The notes beneath the pieces are model-generated. The model was not told the origin of the DNA. It searched no databases and saw only the letters and a list, made by a program, of their open reading frames with translations. A stretch of 64,000 nucleotides of DNA from a virus, in the IMG/VR virus record IMGVR_UViG_3300036828_000667, positions 49,839 through 113,838 of that record. One strand, written 5' to 3'. A program made the position numbers and the translations under genes. Numbering within the stretch: the first letter of the stretch is position 1; each line of letters opens with the position of its first letter. Below are positions 63,197-64,000 of this stretch, piece by piece.

Positions 63197-64000
63197 ATGA
63201 ATGAGATGTTCGATATAGAATCGATCATGCTTAATAGACAACGAGAAATTATCTCTGAAATAGAGAAACTACATATTGAGAGTACTGAGATTGATACTAC
63301 TCTCCGAGTGATAAAACGATATAAGGTAATGAAGCCAAGACAAGAGACGGAGAAAGGTCCCGATCCAAAACCAGATTCAGAACACAAAGAACCAGAAGAA
63401 CCTGAACCAGAAATTACGCAACCTATCTATTCCAACCGTAAGGAACGTCGTAGGTATGAACGAGCTAGAAAATGTCTAGATAAGTTCGTTGAACCAAAAG
63501 GTCCACACCCAACAATAACCAGAAAACCACGTGAACCACGTAAACCAAGATCACCAACAAAACCACAAGAGCCACAAATAGAAGTTGGCTCAGAGAAATT
63601 GATAGTTGATAAGATCAATGGCGAAGATGTTCTTTTTGAAATAGAAGAATTTTACGGCCAGTTCAATTTTAGAGACACGATCTTAGATCAGTTGGATAGA
63701 TACTTCTTTTACTTGTCAAGAATGAAAAAATCAGATCCTGAAGCATTTGAACTGTATTCTAAAGTCGGAGGATCAATCCTTCCATATATAAGTACATGGA
63801 TCGAGGGAGAAGACGAAAAAACAATTGATGTTGAGAAACTGAAGAGTAGGATCAAAGTACCAGCTTGGTTTAATCAACAGAGACCAGCATTTGGCTGCAT
63901 TGCTTGGGGTGCTGATCCAAGATCAGAACAGTTCGAAAAGAAACATACTGTTGGCAAATACCACATGTACGTGCCAACAGTATGTTTCTTTTCGAACTGT
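63197..64000 (+). CDS. large hypothetical protein, incomplete at the window end
   Basis: At least 268 codons from ATG 63197 (AGAGGA upstream), open to base 64000. Coiled-coil N-terminus, a Pro/Lys/Glu-rich linker (KPREPRKPRSPTKPQEPQIE, ~115-134), then a globular part (ILDQLDRYFFYLSRMKKSDP ... VPAWFNQQRPAFGCIAWGAD). Not recognised. The last ~25 codons fall in the foldback at 63928-64000 and may not belong to the true protein. Confidence 0.65.
   Translation, partial: MNEMFDIESIMLNRQREIISEIEKLHIESTEIDTTLRVIKRYKVMKPRQETEKGPDPKPDSEHKEPEEPEPEITQPIYSNRKERRRYERARKCLDKFVEPKGPHPTITRKPREPRKPRSPTKPQEPQIEVGSEKLIVDKINGEDVLFEIEEFYGQFNFRDTILDQLDRYFFYLSRMKKSDPEAFELYSKVGGSILPYISTWIEGEDEKTIDVEKLKSRIKVPAWFNQQRPAFGCIAWGADPRSEQFEKKHTVGKYHMYVPTVCFFSNC
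63928..64000. repeat. perfect 29-bp inverted repeat at the window end
   Basis: Bases 63928-63956 are exactly complementary to 63972-64000, with a 15-nt loop that itself contains ACATGT. The right arm is cut by the window end, so the true arm length is unknown. It lies inside an open reading frame. Confidence 0.9.

Overview
The window reads as part of the genome of a large tailed bacteriophage (Caudoviricetes). It carries a large terminase, a complete phage-type replication and recombination set, an endolysin, a superinfection-immunity protein, many self-splicing-type homing endonuclease genes without introns, and dozens of tightly packed small orphan genes with overlapping ATGA/TAATG junctions. 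The host is probably an alphaproteobacterium of the Rhizobiales. The clearest promoters fit the rhizobial housekeeping form (CTTGCA, 16-17 nt, CTATAT), and many small proteins resemble families I remember from rhizobial phages. No rRNA, complete tRNA, insertion sequence or CRISPR array was seen.

Layout. Region 1 (1-18.45 kb) is mostly + strand and accessory: small hypothetical proteins, zinc-ribbon and HTH proteins, a Rap1a/Tai-like secreted protein, homing endonucleases, a few reverse-strand small genes, and an Acb2/Tad1-like small protein that may sequester cyclic-nucleotide immune signals. Region 2 (18.5-56.8 kb) is almost entirely - strand. Read in transcription order from the right it holds a membrane/immunity cassette, a ParB-like protein and HTH regulators, SLOG and WYL proteins, an SF2 helicase, a single-chain SbcD-SbcC (Mre11-Rad50) nuclease, an HU-like protein, primase, an SSB-like protein, a RecA-like recombinase, NYN and FEN nucleases, a three-part endolysin, a uracil-DNA-glycosylase/family A DNA polymerase fusion, a RusA-like resolvase, a DnaB-like helicase and, last, the packaging genes ending in TerL. 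Region 3 (57-64 kb) is + strand: short transcription units, several with a near-identical promoter in front and an intrinsic terminator behind, including a DUF932 protein with a structured leader and several 21-31 aa membrane micro-peptides.

The most unusual content is in region 1. Intergenic DNA is filled by what I call pentad arrays: long runs in which every fifth base pair step is CC (or GC) on one strand and the three bases between are free (SCNNN repeated, with strict 5-nt register for up to 25 steps). Isolated arrays begin at a fixed head, TTGTGCGG on the G-rich strand, often directly beside a perfect hairpin. Between 14.35 and 15.6 kb about ten arrays are stacked, most closed by a CATACTTTATCAATT-like motif, and embedded between them is a truncated paralogue of the gene before them. 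These arrays create long spurious open frames, which I reject as genes. I know of no described element that matches.

Other points: a conserved structured element present twice (12.7 and 57.1 kb); a HAD phosphatase gene frameshifted inside its catalytic DxD motif; a gene that appears to start at AUC; and a perfect 29-bp foldback that ends exactly at the last base of the window and lies inside an open reading frame, so it may be an assembly artefact or a genome-end structure.
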